40,673 nt of DNA. Origin: Tepidiphilus olei. GTDB taxonomy: Bacteria; Pseudomonadota; Gammaproteobacteria; Burkholderiales; Rhodocyclaceae. The notes under the pieces were generated by a model, which was not told where the DNA came from, ran no database searches, and was given only the letters and a program-made list of their open reading frames with translations. The translations under genes were made by a program, and so were the position numbers. The stretch lies in assembly GCF_006980705.1 (NCBI RefSeq), contig NZ_SBHO01000012.1, forward strand, positions 1 to 40,673. Reading direction: 5' to 3'. Below, one piece after another: positions 1 to 9,812 of the stretch; the first letter of the stretch is position 1; every line of letters starts with the position of its first letter.

Positions 1-1
1 G

Positions 2-517
2 CTTTGGTCATGGGCCTGTCGCAGACACCCAAACAAAGGTGCAAAGTGGGTCAAAGACCGATACTGGAGACAGGAAGCTTACGCAAGAAAGCAAATCGTC
101 GAAGGGGAAGTCACGACCAAACACTACACCAGAGACTGGGTGTTCGCAGCGACGATGAAGGATGCACGGGGTGAAGAGAAGGTGTTGAGGCTGGTAAAAG
201 CCGCCGACACGCCGATCCGACGCCACGTCAAGATCAAGGCGGAAGCGAATCCCTACGACCCGAAATGGGACGCGTACTTCGATGAACGTCTTGCGTTCAT
301 GATGTACGCAGACCTTAAGGGAAGGAGGAAACTGCGGACGCTTTGGCTCATGCAGGAAGGGAACTGTCCGGAATGCGGAGAGAAAATTACGAAGGAAACC
401 GGATGGAATATCCATCACGTCCTTCCGAAATCTCTCGGTGGAACGGACTCAATCTTTAACCTGCAACTCCTTCACCCGAACTGCCACAGACAGCTCCACA
501 GCCAAGGTGGTAAGTGA
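2..517 (+). CDS. ltrA: Group II intron reverse transcriptase/maturase, C-terminal part (partial)
   Basis: The reading frame is open from the window edge and ends at TGA 515-517; about 171 residues are visible. The first residues (LWSWACRRHPNKGAKWV) match the maturase/thumb region conserved in bacterial group II intron proteins. Near the C-terminus is an HNH endonuclease module: a CPEC pair, then HHVLPKSLGGTDS and a closing NCHRQLH. In this family the protein helps the intron RNA fold and splice, and nicks and reverse-transcribes DNA targets during mobility. The RT catalytic YADD region is upstream of the window, so whether the whole enzyme is intact cannot be judged; the visible tail has no frameshift or stop. 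Confidence 0.88.
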   Translation, partial: LWSWACRRHPNKGAKWVKDRYWRQEAYARKQIVEGEVTTKHYTRDWVFAATMKDARGEEKVLRLVKAADTPIRRHVKIKAEANPYDPKWDAYFDERLAFMMYADLKGRRKLRTLWLMQEGNCPECGEKITKETGWNIHHVLPKSLGGTDSIFNLQLLHPNCHRQLHSQGGK

Positions 518-555
518 ACTGCCGGCTCCTGTCAAAAGGAGCTTTGCAGAGGCTT

Positions 556-630
556 GAGCCGTATGCGGGGAAACTCGCACGTACGGTTCTTAGGGGGCGG
601 GGCGGCAGTAATGCCGTCCTGCTACCCGAC
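556..630 (+). ncRNA. Group II intron domains V and VI
   Basis: Positions 556-589 fold as the canonical 34-nt domain V: GAGCCGTA pairs with TACGGTTC around an inner GCG/CGC stem capped by a GAAA-type loop, with the AGC catalytic triad at 557-559. Domain VI follows (about 595-627), with a GGCA/TGCC-closed hairpin and a candidate bulged branch-point A at 624, seven bases before the proposed 3' end. The fold was read by eye and not computed. Confidence 0.8.
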
Positions 631-770
631 ACCGGGAACTGCGGCGACGCACCCGGGTGGCCAGCATCTTCCCCAACATGGATTCCTGCCTGCGCCTGGT
701 CTCGGCGCTGCTGGCCGAACTCGACGACGAGTGGATGACCGGCAAGGTCTATCTCAACCTCAACCCGTAA
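631..770 (+). pseudogene. IS256-family transposase, C-terminal exon (interrupted by group II intron)
   Basis: Reading codons that end at TAA 768-770 gives about 45 residues beginning RELRRRTRVASIFPNMDSC and ending YLNLNP. The RRRTRV-x-IFPN block and the following RLV-A-L-E-DDEW segment are the well-known C-terminus of mutator/IS256 DDE transposases. If the intron is removed after 630 and the 5' exon ends in A, the junction codon reads AAC (Asn), giving the NRE(L/I)KRRTRV sequence normal for this family. The gene is therefore split by the intron but may still be expressed after splicing. I label it a pseudogene only because the visible DNA reading frame is interrupted and partial. Confidence 0.75.
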
Positions 771-794
771 CCCCAGCGTCATGACCAACACCAC

Positions 795-824
795 GGAAAT
801 TTACAGAAAAAAGGTTGCACAACC
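795..824 (+). repeat. IS256-type right terminal inverted repeat
   Basis: Thirty bases whose reverse complement begins GGTTGTGCAACC and ends TCTGTAAATTTCC. It aligns with the left inverted repeat at 40555-40583, which begins GGTTGTGTACCA and ends TCTGTAAATTCC. Shared outer heptamer and inner TCTGTAAA mark them as the two ends of one IS type. Confidence 0.75.
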
Positions 825-854
825 AAAAAAAAGAGCCCCGCTCGCGCGGGGCTC
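825..854 (-). terminator. Rho-independent terminator of groESL
   Basis: On the minus strand a nine-base-pair GC stem (833-841 with 846-854, four-base loop) is followed by eight U residues (A825-A832 on the plus strand). It lies 43 bases beyond the groEL stop codon. The IS256 inverted repeat abuts the end of the U-tract, so the insertion happened exactly at the terminator edge without removing it. Confidence 0.9.
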
Positions 855-897
855 CCGGATCTCGATCCCTGCTCCCGGAAAGGAGCAGCGCGAGAAA

Positions 898-2535
<1,638 letters not shown>

Positions 2536-2582
2536 TCATGCCTCCTGAAAAGATTCCGAAAAGGGTTGGAGTCGCAGCGCGA

Positions 2583-2873
2583 TCAGTCTTCGATCACGCC
2601 GAGGATGTCTTCTTCGCGCAGCACGAGCAGCTCTTCGCCCTCGACTTTCACGGTTTGACCGGCATACTTGCCGAAGAGCACCTTGTCGCCCGGTTTCACC
2701 GACATGGGGCGCACGCTGCCGTCTTCGAGGATCTTCCCGTTGCCCACGGCGATCACTTCGCCCTGATCGGGTTTCTCGCCCGCAGTGTCCGGAATCACGA
2801 TGCCGCTGGCGGTCTTGCGCTCGGACTCCAGACGCTTGACGATTACGCGATCATGCAAAGGACGGATTTTCAT
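2583..2873 (-). CDS. groES: Co-chaperonin GroES (10 kDa subunit)
   Basis: A 96-residue GroES beginning [16 protein letters not shown], with the mobile-loop region ([19 protein letters not shown]) and the C-terminal half containing [29 protein letters not shown]. The open frame extends further upstream, but those codons run across the leader toward CIRCE and have no counterpart in the family, so ATG 2873 is chosen. A GAGG-like site lies just upstream. First gene of the groESL operon; GroES caps the GroEL chamber during ATP-driven folding. Confidence 0.97.
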   Translation of the reverse strand: MKIRPLHDRVIVKRLESERKTASGIVIPDTAGEKPDQGEVIAVGNGKILEDGSVRPMSVKPGDKVLFGKYAGQTVKVEGEELLVLREEDILGVIED

Positions 2874-2931
2874 GGTGTCGACTCCTCTGGTTCGGATACA
2901 GGGTTTGAACACACCCAACGGCGACCCGTTG

Positions 2932-2958
2932 TTAGCACTCACCGTTGTCGAGTGCTAA
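2932..2958 (-). promoter_or_regulatory. CIRCE operator (HrcA binding site)
   Basis: A perfect TTAGCACTC / GAGTGCTAA inverted repeat with a nine-base spacer (arms 2932-2940 and 2950-2958). This is the exact consensus CIRCE element bound by the heat-shock repressor HrcA. It overlaps the last base of the -10 hexamer and the transcription start region, 59 bases before groES, so HrcA binding would block initiation. hrcA itself is not in the window. Confidence 0.97.
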
Positions 2959-2986
2959 TAATAAGGATCTTCGCTCCGAATTTCAA
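2958..2986 (-). promoter_or_regulatory. Sigma-70-type promoter of groESL
   Basis: On the minus strand TTGAAA (2981-2986) and TATTAT (2958-2963) are separated by 17 bases, close to the vegetative sigma consensus. The arrangement with CIRCE at the start site points to repression-based heat-shock control in place of a sigma-32 promoter. Confidence 0.8.
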
Positions 2987-3016
2987 GAGGGTCGTTGTAC
3001 CAACGGAGAGTCGATA

Positions 3017-3049
3017 CGCCTCGTGCCCATGAAGGCAGCGCACGAGGCG
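3017..3049 (-). terminator. Stem-loop downstream of fbp
   Basis: A perfect ten-base-pair inverted repeat (CGCCTCGTGC at 3017-3026 and GCACGAGGCG at 3040-3049) with a 13-base loop sits 19 bases after the fbp stop and before the groESL promoter. There is no U-run on either side, so intrinsic termination is not assured; it could be a 3' stabiliser or a Rho-assisted stop. Confidence 0.45.
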
Positions 3050-3067
3050 TCGCGAAAAGAATGGAAG

Positions 3068-4078
3068 TCAGGAGGCGTCTTCGGCCTCGTGATAGGCACG
3101 CACGCGCTCGACCTCTTCCGTCGAGCCCAAGATCACCGGCACGCGCTGGTGCAGCCGCTGCGGCACGATCTCGAGGATGCGCCGCCGCCCGTCGATGGCC
3201 GCCCCGCCCGCTTGCTCGACCAAGAAAGCCATGGGGTTGGCCTCGTAGAGCAGGCGCAGCTTGCCGCCTTGCGCCCGGTTCTTCGCATCCAAGGGATAGA
3301 GGAAAATCCCGCCACGGGACAAAGTGCGGTGCACGTCGGATACCATGGAAGCCACCCAGCGCATGTTGAAATCGCGCCCGCGCGGCCCCTCCTTGCCGGC
3401 GATGAGCTCCTCGATGTAGCGGCGCACCGGCGGTTCCCAGAAACGCATGTTGGAGCAGTTGATGGCGAATTCGCTCGTTTGATAAGGAATCGTCATGAAC
3501 GGGTGGGTATAGACGAAGTAGCCGAATTCCCGATCGAGGGTAAATCCATGCACGCCATTGCCGGTGGTGATGACGAGCTGGGTGGCCGGACCATAGATGG
3601 CATAGCCGGCGGCAGCCTGGGCGGTGCCCGGTTGCAGGAAGGAAGCCTCGGTCGGGATCGCCTCCCGATCGGGATTGCGTAGCACCGAGAAGATGGTGCC
3701 CACGGAGATATTGACGTCGATGTTTGAGGACCCATCGAGCGGATCGAACAAAAGCAGGTAGCCGCCGCGCGGATACTCGAAGGGGATTTGGCAGATTTCC
3801 TCGACTTCTTCGGACGCCATGGCAGCGAGGTGCCCGCCCCATTCGTTGGCCTGCAGCAGCAGTTCGTTGGCGATGACGTCGAGTTTCTTCTGGACTTCAC
3901 CCTGGACGTTCTCCACACCGGTCTCGCCATGCACGTCCCACAGCCTACCTTTGGAGATGGTCACGGCGATGGCCTTCACGGCACGGGCGACGACCTCCAC
4001 GAGGAGCCGCAGGTCGGCATCGAGCCGTCCGGCGCGTTGTTCTTCGATGAGGAATTGCGAGAGACTGACACGGCGCAT
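3068..4078 (-). CDS. fbp: Fructose-1,6-bisphosphatase class I
   Basis: A 336-residue class I FBPase, normal length. The metal- and phosphate-binding signature [16 protein letters not shown] begins at residue 112, and the upstream Glu-rich SEEVEE (about 89-94) supplies further metal ligands. It hydrolyses fructose 1,6-bisphosphate to fructose 6-phosphate in gluconeogenesis and, in autotrophs, in the Calvin cycle. It stands alone between groESL and the divergently transcribed OPT transporter. Whether it serves gluconeogenesis or CO2 fixation cannot be told here, because no other cbb gene is present. Confidence 0.96.
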   Translation of the reverse strand: MRRVSLSQFLIEEQRAGRLDADLRLLVEVVARAVKAIAVTISKGRLWDVHGETGVENVQGEVQKKLDVIANELLLQANEWGGHLAAMASEEVEEICQIPFEYPRGGYLLLFDPLDGSSNIDVNISVGTIFSVLRNPDREAIPTEASFLQPGTAQAAAGYAIYGPATQLVITTGNGVHGFTLDREFGYFVYTHPFMTIPYQTSEFAINCSNMRFWEPPVRRYIEELIAGKEGPRGRDFNMRWVASMVSDVHRTLSRGGIFLYPLDAKNRAQGGKLRLLYEANPMAFLVEQAGGAAIDGRRRILEIVPQRLHQRVPVILGSTEEVERVRAYHEAEDAS

Positions 4079-4218
4079 GGGAAAGACTCCAGCGGTTGGC
4101 GGAAAAGAGAATTATCGCGCCAAGGTGGGTTCTTTGACACGATCACCGACGATGAAGACGAATCGCACACGAAAAAATTTCAGCTATATTCTTCGCCTCA
4201 CCGCCTTGGAGGAAGCCG

Positions 4219-6222
4219 ATGATCGAACGCATCCCCGACGACACCGACTTGCCGGAGCTGACGCTGCGCGGCATGTTGCTCGGAGCCGTGCTCACCGTGA
4301 TCTTCACCGCAGCCAACATTTATCTCGGGCTCAAAGTAGGGCTGACGTTTGCCTCTTCGATCCCCGCGGCGGTGATCTCCATGGCGGTGCTGCGCCATTG
4401 CCGCGGGGCGAACGTCCTCGAAAACAACATGGTTCAGACGCAAGCCTCGGCCGCGGGAACGCTATCGGCCATCATCTTCATCCTGCCCGGCCTGCTGATG
4501 ATCGGTCATTGGCAGGGATTCCCCTTCTGGCTGACGGCAGTGGTGTGTGGCGTGGGCGGACTCTTGGGCGTGGTCTACACCATTCCCTTGCGGCGAGTAA
4601 TGGTAGTCAACAGCCCCCTGCCCTATCCTGAAGGGGTGGCTGCAGCCGAAATCCTACGCGTGGGCGAACTCGCGCGGGAGAAAGACAACAAGAAGGCAAT
4701 CGCCCAAGGACAAGCGCAGGCGCGCGAGATCGCCTTCGGCGGCATGCTCGCCGCGGTGGTCACCCTTTGTTCCAGCGGTTTCCGTTTTCTGGCCGAAAGC
4801 TTTACCGCCTGGATCCCGCTCGGAGCGGCCACGGTGCGCCTGTCGGTGGGTTTCTCGCTCGCGCTCGTCGGCGCCGGCTACCTCATCGGGCTGGCGGCAG
4901 GCTTGGCGATCCTGCTGGGGCTCGTGGTCGCCTGGGGCGTGATCGTACCCTGGCTGACGATGCAGGCCACGCCCGCAGCAGACCAGACGCTGGCGGCGCA
5001 GGCCATGAGCCTGTGGCACCAGCAGGTACGATTCTTCGGTGCCGGTACCATCGGCGTAGCGGCCCTATGGACGCTCGCCACGCTCGCCAAGCCGATGTGG
5101 GACGGAATCCGCACCGCGCTCGAGGCAGTCCATCTGGGCAATGAGGCTGCCCCTCGTACGGAACGGGATCTCTCGCCCCGGGCGATCCTCGCCGTGGGAC
5201 TGGCATCTCTCCTCGTGCTGCTGCTCGCCTTCCACCGCTTTCTCACGGCGGCCGACTCTGGCCTCGGCCTCTTCGCCTATGCCGTCCTGGTGCTCGCCTG
5301 CGTGCTCTTCGCAGCGCTCTTTGGCTTTCTCATCGCCGCGGCGGCAGGATACATGGCAGGACTCGTCGGCTCTTCGAGTAGCCCCATTTCCGGTATCGGC
5401 ATCCTCGCCGTGATTCTCATCTCGCTCATGCTGCTCGCTTTTGGTGGCGCCGTGCCGCAGCTCACCGGCGCCAACGAGGGCAAGCTCGCCGTGGCCCTCG
5501 CGCTCTTCACCACTTCGGTGGTGGTGGCGATCGCGGCCATCTCCAACGACAACCTGCAAGATCTCAAGACCGGTTACCTCGTCGGCGCGACTCCCTGGCG
5601 CCAGCAGGTGGCGCTGATGATCGGCTGCGTGGTGGGCGCCCTGGTGATTCCGCCAGTGCTCGAGCTCCTTTACCAGGCCTATGGATTTGCCGGTGCGCTG
5701 CCTCGCCCCAACATGGACCCGGCGCAAGCGCTCTCCGCTCCGCAAGCCACCCTGATGACGGCGATCGCCATGGGTATCTTTCACGCCACACTGGAGTGGA
5801 AGATGATCCTGGGCGGCGTGGCGCTCGGCGCCGTGCTCATCGCGCTCGACCGGCTCCTGCGCCGTAGCGGCTCGGGCTCGCTGCCAGTGCTCGCCGTGGG
5901 GCTGGGCATCTACCTGCCGCCGACCATCGGCATGACCCTGGTGGTCGGGGCGTTACTGGGTCATGCCGTCGAACGGGCCCTGGCCCGCCGCCCGGCCGCC
6001 GAGCGCGCAGAGCCCCGGCGTCGCGGTGTCCTGCTTGCCTCGGGTTTCATCGTCGGCGAAAGTCTCATGGGCATCGTGCTCGCCGCGCTCATCGCCGGTA
6101 CCGGCAAGGAAGCGCCGCTCGCGCTCGTGGGCGAAGGGTTCGAGCCAGTGGCGCAGTGGCTGGGGCTGGCGGTGCTCGTCGCGGTGTGCCTTCTTTTTTA
6201 CCGCCGCGTCGCCTTGCGCTAA
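4219..6222 (+). CDS. OPT-family oligopeptide transporter
   Basis: A 667-residue, very hydrophobic membrane protein with many predicted helices. The N-terminus (PELTLRGMLLGAVLTVIFTAANIYLGLKVGLTFASSIPAAVISM) and NSPLPYPEGVAAAEIL are hallmarks of the bacterial OPT family. The NPLPYPEG-type motif lies near residue 134. Members carry peptides or metal-chelate complexes into the cell by proton symport; the substrate cannot be predicted. GGAGGAAG precedes ATG 4219 at good spacing. It is divergent from fbp, and its stop codon overlaps that of the converging EAL gene by four bases. Confidence 0.9.
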   Translation: MIERIPDDTDLPELTLRGMLLGAVLTVIFTAANIYLGLKVGLTFASSIPAAVISMAVLRHCRGANVLENNMVQTQASAAGTLSAIIFILPGLLMIGHWQGFPFWLTAVVCGVGGLLGVVYTIPLRRVMVVNSPLPYPEGVAAAEILRVGELAREKDNKKAIAQGQAQAREIAFGGMLAAVVTLCSSGFRFLAESFTAWIPLGAATVRLSVGFSLALVGAGYLIGLAAGLAILLGLVVAWGVIVPWLTMQATPAADQTLAAQAMSLWHQQVRFFGAGTIGVAALWTLATLAKPMWDGIRTALEAVHLGNEAAPRTERDLSPRAILAVGLASLLVLLLAFHRFLTAADSGLGLFAYAVLVLACVLFAALFGFLIAAAAGYMAGLVGSSSSPISGIGILAVILISLMLLAFGGAVPQLTGANEGKLAVALALFTTSVVVAIAAISNDNLQDLKTGYLVGATPWRQQVALMIGCVVGALVIPPVLELLYQAYGFAGALPRPNMDPAQALSAPQATLMTAIAMGIFHATLEWKMILGGVALGAVLIALDRLLRRSGSGSLPVLAVGLGIYLPPTIGMTLVVGALLGHAVERALARRPAAERAEPRRRGVLLASGFIVGESLMGIVLAALIAGTGKEAPLALVGEGFEPVAQWLGLAVLVAVCLLFYRRVALR

Positions 6223-7013
6223 GAAGCGGAAGAGGCCGTGTCGCCGGTTTGCATCTGCCAGCGCACCGGCGGCAAACACTCGAACCCCGGCTTGGCAAAG
6301 AAATACCCTTGCATCAGACGCACGCCGCGCGCGACGAACCACTGCGCCTCCTCGGCCTGCTCCACGCCTTCGGCGAGCACCTTCACGCCCAGCTCCCGGC
6401 AGGTGAGCAACAATCCCTCGAGGATCGCCTGCTTGACGCGATCACGATGCACATCGCGCACCAGGGCCATGTCGATCTTGATGAGATCGGGCACGAAGCG
6501 CGCCAGCATGTTCAGCCCCGAATGCCCCGCGCCGAAATCGTCGAGGGCGGTGAGAAATCCGCGCGAACGGTAGTAAGCAAAGATGTTCGTGAGATGATCG
6601 ACCTCGTCGATGCGCTCCCCCTCCGTCACCTCGAAGAGGATTTTCTCGGCGGGAAATCCGCATTCCCTTGCCGCCTCCAGGGTGCTGCGGATGCACAGGG
6701 AAGGCTCATAGACCGCATTGGGCAGGAAATTGATGCTCAGATATCGATCCAGCCCCAGACGGCTCGCCAAGGTGATCGCGCGCACGCGGCAGGCCTGGTC
6801 GAAGGCGTAGCGGTTGGTATCGTCGACCTGGCCGAGCACGGTCATCGCCGGTTCGCCTTGAGGTCCGCGCACCAGCGCCTCGTAGCCGAACACCTCGCGT
6901 CGCGCCACGTCGACGATCGGCTGAAAGGCAAAAGTGAAGGCGAATGCTACTTCCTCGCGGCAGCGGTCGCAACCGGAACGCAAGACTTCTTCCGGGGGAA
7001 ACAGGGTGGGCAT
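6219..7013 (-). CDS. EAL-domain cyclic-di-GMP phosphodiesterase
   Basis: A 264-residue protein that is essentially one EAL domain. The catalytic set is present: E45-A-L, N95, E128, D158-D159 in DDFGAGHS, K179 in IKID and E215 in LAEGVE. It should therefore cleave c-di-GMP to pGpG. There is no GGDEF, PAS or membrane segment; the only N-terminal addition is about 20 residues with a C15-x2-C18 pair, a possible metal or redox site. ATG 7013 follows GGAGG; upstream in-frame codons overlap the neighbouring gene and are not family-like. It is the last gene of a minus-strand run, 50 bases after the DUF523-DUF1722 gene. Confidence 0.9.
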   Translation of the reverse strand: MPTLFPPEEVLRSGCDRCREEVAFAFTFAFQPIVDVARREVFGYEALVRGPQGEPAMTVLGQVDDTNRYAFDQACRVRAITLASRLGLDRYLSINFLPNAVYEPSLCIRSTLEAARECGFPAEKILFEVTEGERIDEVDHLTNIFAYYRSRGFLTALDDFGAGHSGLNMLARFVPDLIKIDMALVRDVHRDRVKQAILEGLLLTCRELGVKVLAEGVEQAEEAQWFVARGVRLMQGYFFAKPGFECLPPVRWQMQTGDTASSAS

Positions 7014-7063
7014 GGCAGGACCTCCGGCGTGCTGGCAATGCTGCATGATAACAGCGGCGGCCC

Positions 7064-8050
7064 TCACAGCGCGTTGCGCAACCCCAGCCGGGGCGGATGC
7101 GGTTCGAGATAGACCTGCTGCGCCAGATAGGGATCGGGGTAGCGGCGCAGGTGGTGGCGCAGCAGCACGAGCGGCGCGACGAGCGGCACCACACCCTCTC
7201 GATACTGCGCGATGAGCTCCTGCAATTCCTGCCGCTCCTCGGCCGGCAGCACCCGACGCAGGTAACCGGCCAGATGCTGCAGCACGTTGGCGTGGGTGCC
7301 GCGCGTGGCGCGCCTTCTCAGGGCGGCCATGAACGCCGGAAAGTAGTGCGCCGCGAACGTCTCGGGATCTTCCTTGCCCAGCCCGGCCACCAAGCGCCCC
7401 AGGGTGCGGTAGCCCGCGGGGTCGTGCGCGAGTAGCAAATACTTGTAGCGTGAATGGAACGCGACGATCGCCCCGCGCGTGAGACCTTCGGCGAGCAGGC
7501 GCTGCCATTCGCCGTAGGCCCGCACCCGGACGACGAAATTCTCCAGCAGCACCGGATCGTGCAACCGCCCTTCCTCCTCGATGGGCAGCTCCGGCAGACG
7601 GCGCGCGAGCGTGGCCGCGAAAATGCCACTGCCGAACTGCGGCGGCCGGCCGTCTTCCCGATAAACCTTGACCCGAAAAAGACCACAAGAAGGCGAGCGC
7701 TGCATGAGAATGACCCCGCTCACCCCTTCGAGCGTCGCCGCCACGCGCTCGGCCCATTCTTGCAGACGCTCCGTCACGTCGAGCGAGGCATCACCCACGC
7801 CCACGGCCCGGGGAGATTCGGGCGAACCGACGAGGCGGATGGGCGGGCGCGGCGTGCCCAGTCCGATCCCCACTTCCGGACACAAGGGCACGAAGTCGAA
7901 CGCCTGGCCCAGCAGCTCGACGCACAAGGCCGAGCGCTTGTGCCCGCCGTTGTAGCGCACCGGCTGCCCCAGCACGCAGGCGCTCACGGCAAGCTTCAGG
8001 CGCTCCGCCCCTTGTAGGGCCTGACTTTCATTCCCCACACCCTGGCGCAT
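7064..8050 (-). CDS. DUF523-DUF1722 fusion protein (YbbK/TudS-like plus YbgA-like)
   Basis: A 328-residue two-domain protein. Residues about 18-160 are DUF523, with three conserved cysteines C25, C57 and C122 (SACVLG, PLCPE, SPSCG). This family includes TudS, a [4Fe-4S] thiouracil desulfidase, so iron-sulfur-dependent desulfuration is plausible. Residues about 180-325 are DUF1722 (YbgA), of unknown function. A strong GGAGGAGG site places the start at ATG 8050 inside the last codons of the pabBC gene (23-base overlap), so the two are probably translationally coupled. In other genomes the fusion is often linked to photolyase genes; none is seen here. Confidence 0.88.
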   Translation of the reverse strand: MRQGVGNESQALQGAERLKLAVSACVLGQPVRYNGGHKRSALCVELLGQAFDFVPLCPEVGIGLGTPRPPIRLVGSPESPRAVGVGDASLDVTERLQEWAERVAATLEGVSGVILMQRSPSCGLFRVKVYREDGRPPQFGSGIFAATLARRLPELPIEEEGRLHDPVLLENFVVRVRAYGEWQRLLAEGLTRGAIVAFHSRYKYLLLAHDPAGYRTLGRLVAGLGKEDPETFAAHYFPAFMAALRRRATRGTHANVLQHLAGYLRRVLPAEERQELQELIAQYREGVVPLVAPLVLLRHHLRRYPDPYLAQQVYLEPHPPRLGLRNAL

Positions 8051-9812
8051 CGTTTTCCTCCTCCCGCATCAAGACCACCGACACCCAACCGCGCAAGGCA
8101 TTGAGAAAAGCAAGCTCTTCGGCTGAGCCGAGCTCCTCACGGCGGATCCGTCGTTCGACGAGCCGCCCCTGCGTCAAGAGTATGCGGCGCATCACGCCAT
8201 CGAGCAAACCACAGCACAGCGGCGGGGTATACCACGTTTCACCGAATCGCACCGCGACGTTGCCGCGCGTGAATTCGGTGAGCTCACCTGCTTCGTTCCA
8301 CAACAAGGTGTCGAATACCCCGGCGCGGGCGAGGACCTCGTAGGCTTCGCGTCGGGTCGTCTTGTAGCGCACGAACTCGCTCGTGCCATCGATGGGCGAG
8401 CGGGCGAGCATCACTTTGGGACGATCCGGCGTGCCGGGCACGGCATCGACATCGACCGACACCTTTCCCTCGGCGTCGAGCAACAAGCGCAGGCGCCCCG
8501 CCGGCTCGGGCCAAGAAGCCGCGGCCGAGCGCACCGCCGCCTTGAGCACGGATTCCTCACAGGGATAGCCGAAATACCGCGCTGCACGCAACAGGCGTTC
8601 CCGATGCAACGGCCAATGGGCCACCGCCCCGTTTTCCACGCGCATCGTCTCGAGTAGCTGAAAAGGACGCGCCGCCCGTTCGAGGAAAACGCTTTTGACG
8701 CGCCACTCACGCGCCTCGCTCTGGGCCCTCGCATCGGCGGTGATGGCGCTGCCGATCCCGCAACGCGCCCGCCCCTGCACGATCTCGACGGTGCGGATGG
8801 GTACGTTGAACGTCGCGTCCCCACCGGGACGCACCACTCCCATCGCGCCGCAATATACGCCCCGCGGCCCCTGCTCCAGACGGCGAATCCAATGCATCGC
8901 CCGAACCTTGGGCGCACCGGTCACCGAGCCGCAGGGAAAAAGCGCCGAGAAAACATCGACCAGGCGCACTTCTCGCCGCAGCACGGCCTCGACGTCGGAG
9001 CTCATCTGCCACACCGTCGGCCAAGCCTGCGTATGGAAGAGCCGCGGCACGCGCACTCCTCCCGGTTGGGACAAGCGCGAGAGATCGTTGCGAATGAGAT
9101 CGACGATCATCACGTTTTCCGCCCGCTCTTTCTCCTCCGTGCGCAAACGCAGCGCCTGGCGTGCATCCTCTTCGGGGGAATTCCCCCGCGGCGCGGTCCC
9201 TTTCATCGGACGGCACAGGATCCGATCTCCCACGCGGTCGAAGAAGAGCTCCGGCGAGACGCTCGCCACCCGACGCCCCTCACCCGTGTCGAGAAAGAGC
9301 GCATACCCTCCCGGCTGCGCCCGGCGCAAGGCAAGAAAGAACGCCAGCGCGTCCCCCGAAAAGGAGCTCTCCACGGGCGCCGTGAAATTGAGCTGGTAGA
9401 ACTCCCCCTCGGCGATCGCTCGATGGATGCGCGCCACCGCCGCCGTGAAGGCCGCATCATCCAATGTCTTGCGCCAAGCCAAAGGGGCATATTCTCCCGC
9501 TGTGATGGACTCTGGCCAGGGAGCGAGCCGTTCGAAGAGTGCGAACCAGACTAGAGGCGCTCCCGGCTCCGGAGCATGGATCTCCAAGGCAGCATCGAAC
9601 GCGGCGGCCGCCTCATAGCTCAGGTATCCCACGGCCCACAGCCCGGCCCTCGCCGCAGCCTCGACCCGCTCGAGCACGATCGGGACCTCTGCGAAACGCT
9701 CGGCCTGCAGCACGCTGCGCAGTCCCGCGAAACGCCCCCGCAGCGGCACGTCCTCCGCTCTCGGTGCGGCAAAATCGATCCACGCTTCGGGAGTCACGCC
9801 CTCACCGCCCAC
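8028..9812 (-). CDS. pabBC: Fused aminodeoxychorismate synthase component I and aminodeoxychorismate lyase
   Basis: A 594-residue fusion. The N-terminal about 370 residues are the chorismate-binding PabB domain, with RPMKGTAPRG, IVDLIRNDLSR and GAPKVRAM motifs; the remaining about 220 residues are a PLP-dependent fold-type IV lyase (PabC), with VRYKTTRREAYE and WNEAGELTEFTRGNVAV. Together they convert chorismate plus glutamine-derived ammonia to p-aminobenzoate for folate; the glutaminase subunit PabA is not in the window. The start is GTG 9812, supported by GGAGGG six bases upstream, and overlaps the end of the DedA gene by 11 bases. A second GTG at 9797 is a less likely start. Confidence 0.92.
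   Translation of the reverse strand: MGGEGVTPEAWIDFAAPRAEDVPLRGRFAGLRSVLQAERFAEVPIVLERVEAAARAGLWAVGYLSYEAAAAFDAALEIHAPEPGAPLVWFALFERLAPWPESITAGEYAPLAWRKTLDDAAFTAAVARIHRAIAEGEFYQLNFTAPVESSFSGDALAFFLALRRAQPGGYALFLDTGEGRRVASVSPELFFDRVGDRILCRPMKGTAPRGNSPEEDARQALRLRTEEKERAENVMIVDLIRNDLSRLSQPGGVRVPRLFHTQAWPTVWQMSSDVEAVLRREVRLVDVFSALFPCGSVTGAPKVRAMHWIRRLEQGPRGVYCGAMGVVRPGGDATFNVPIRTVEIVQGRARCGIGSAITADARAQSEAREWRVKSVFLERAARPFQLLETMRVENGAVAHWPLHRERLLRAARYFGYPCEESVLKAAVRSAAASWPEPAGRLRLLLDAEGKVSVDVDAVPGTPDRPKVMLARSPIDGTSEFVRYKTTRREAYEVLARAGVFDTLLWNEAGELTEFTRGNVAVRFGETWYTPPLCCGLLDGVMRRILLTQGRLVERRIRREELGSAEELAFLNALRGWVSVVLMREEENDAPGCGE

Larger units (their letters stand above)
1..630 (+). mobile_element. 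Group II intron, 3' part (5' end outside window)
   Basis: The segment carries the tail of an intron-encoded maturase, then a recognisable 34-nt domain V and a domain VI hairpin, and ends in an ACCCGAC-type 3' boundary at about 630. Immediately after the boundary a transposase reading frame resumes, so the intron interrupts an IS256-family transposase gene. The 5' end, most of the ribozyme and the reverse-transcriptase catalytic domain lie outside the window. The exact last base is inferred from the AY rule and from the restored Asn-Arg-Glu reading across the splice, so it could be off by one or two bases. Confidence 0.85.
631..824 (+). mobile_element. IS256-family insertion sequence, right end
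   Basis: This is the part of the IS downstream of the group II intron: the last codons of the transposase (to 770), a short non-coding stretch, then a terminal inverted repeat at 795-824. The repeat matches, in inverted orientation, the element that begins at 40555 near the other end of the window, which supports both being ends of the same or a very close IS. The left end of this copy and its target duplication are outside the window. Confidence 0.75.
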
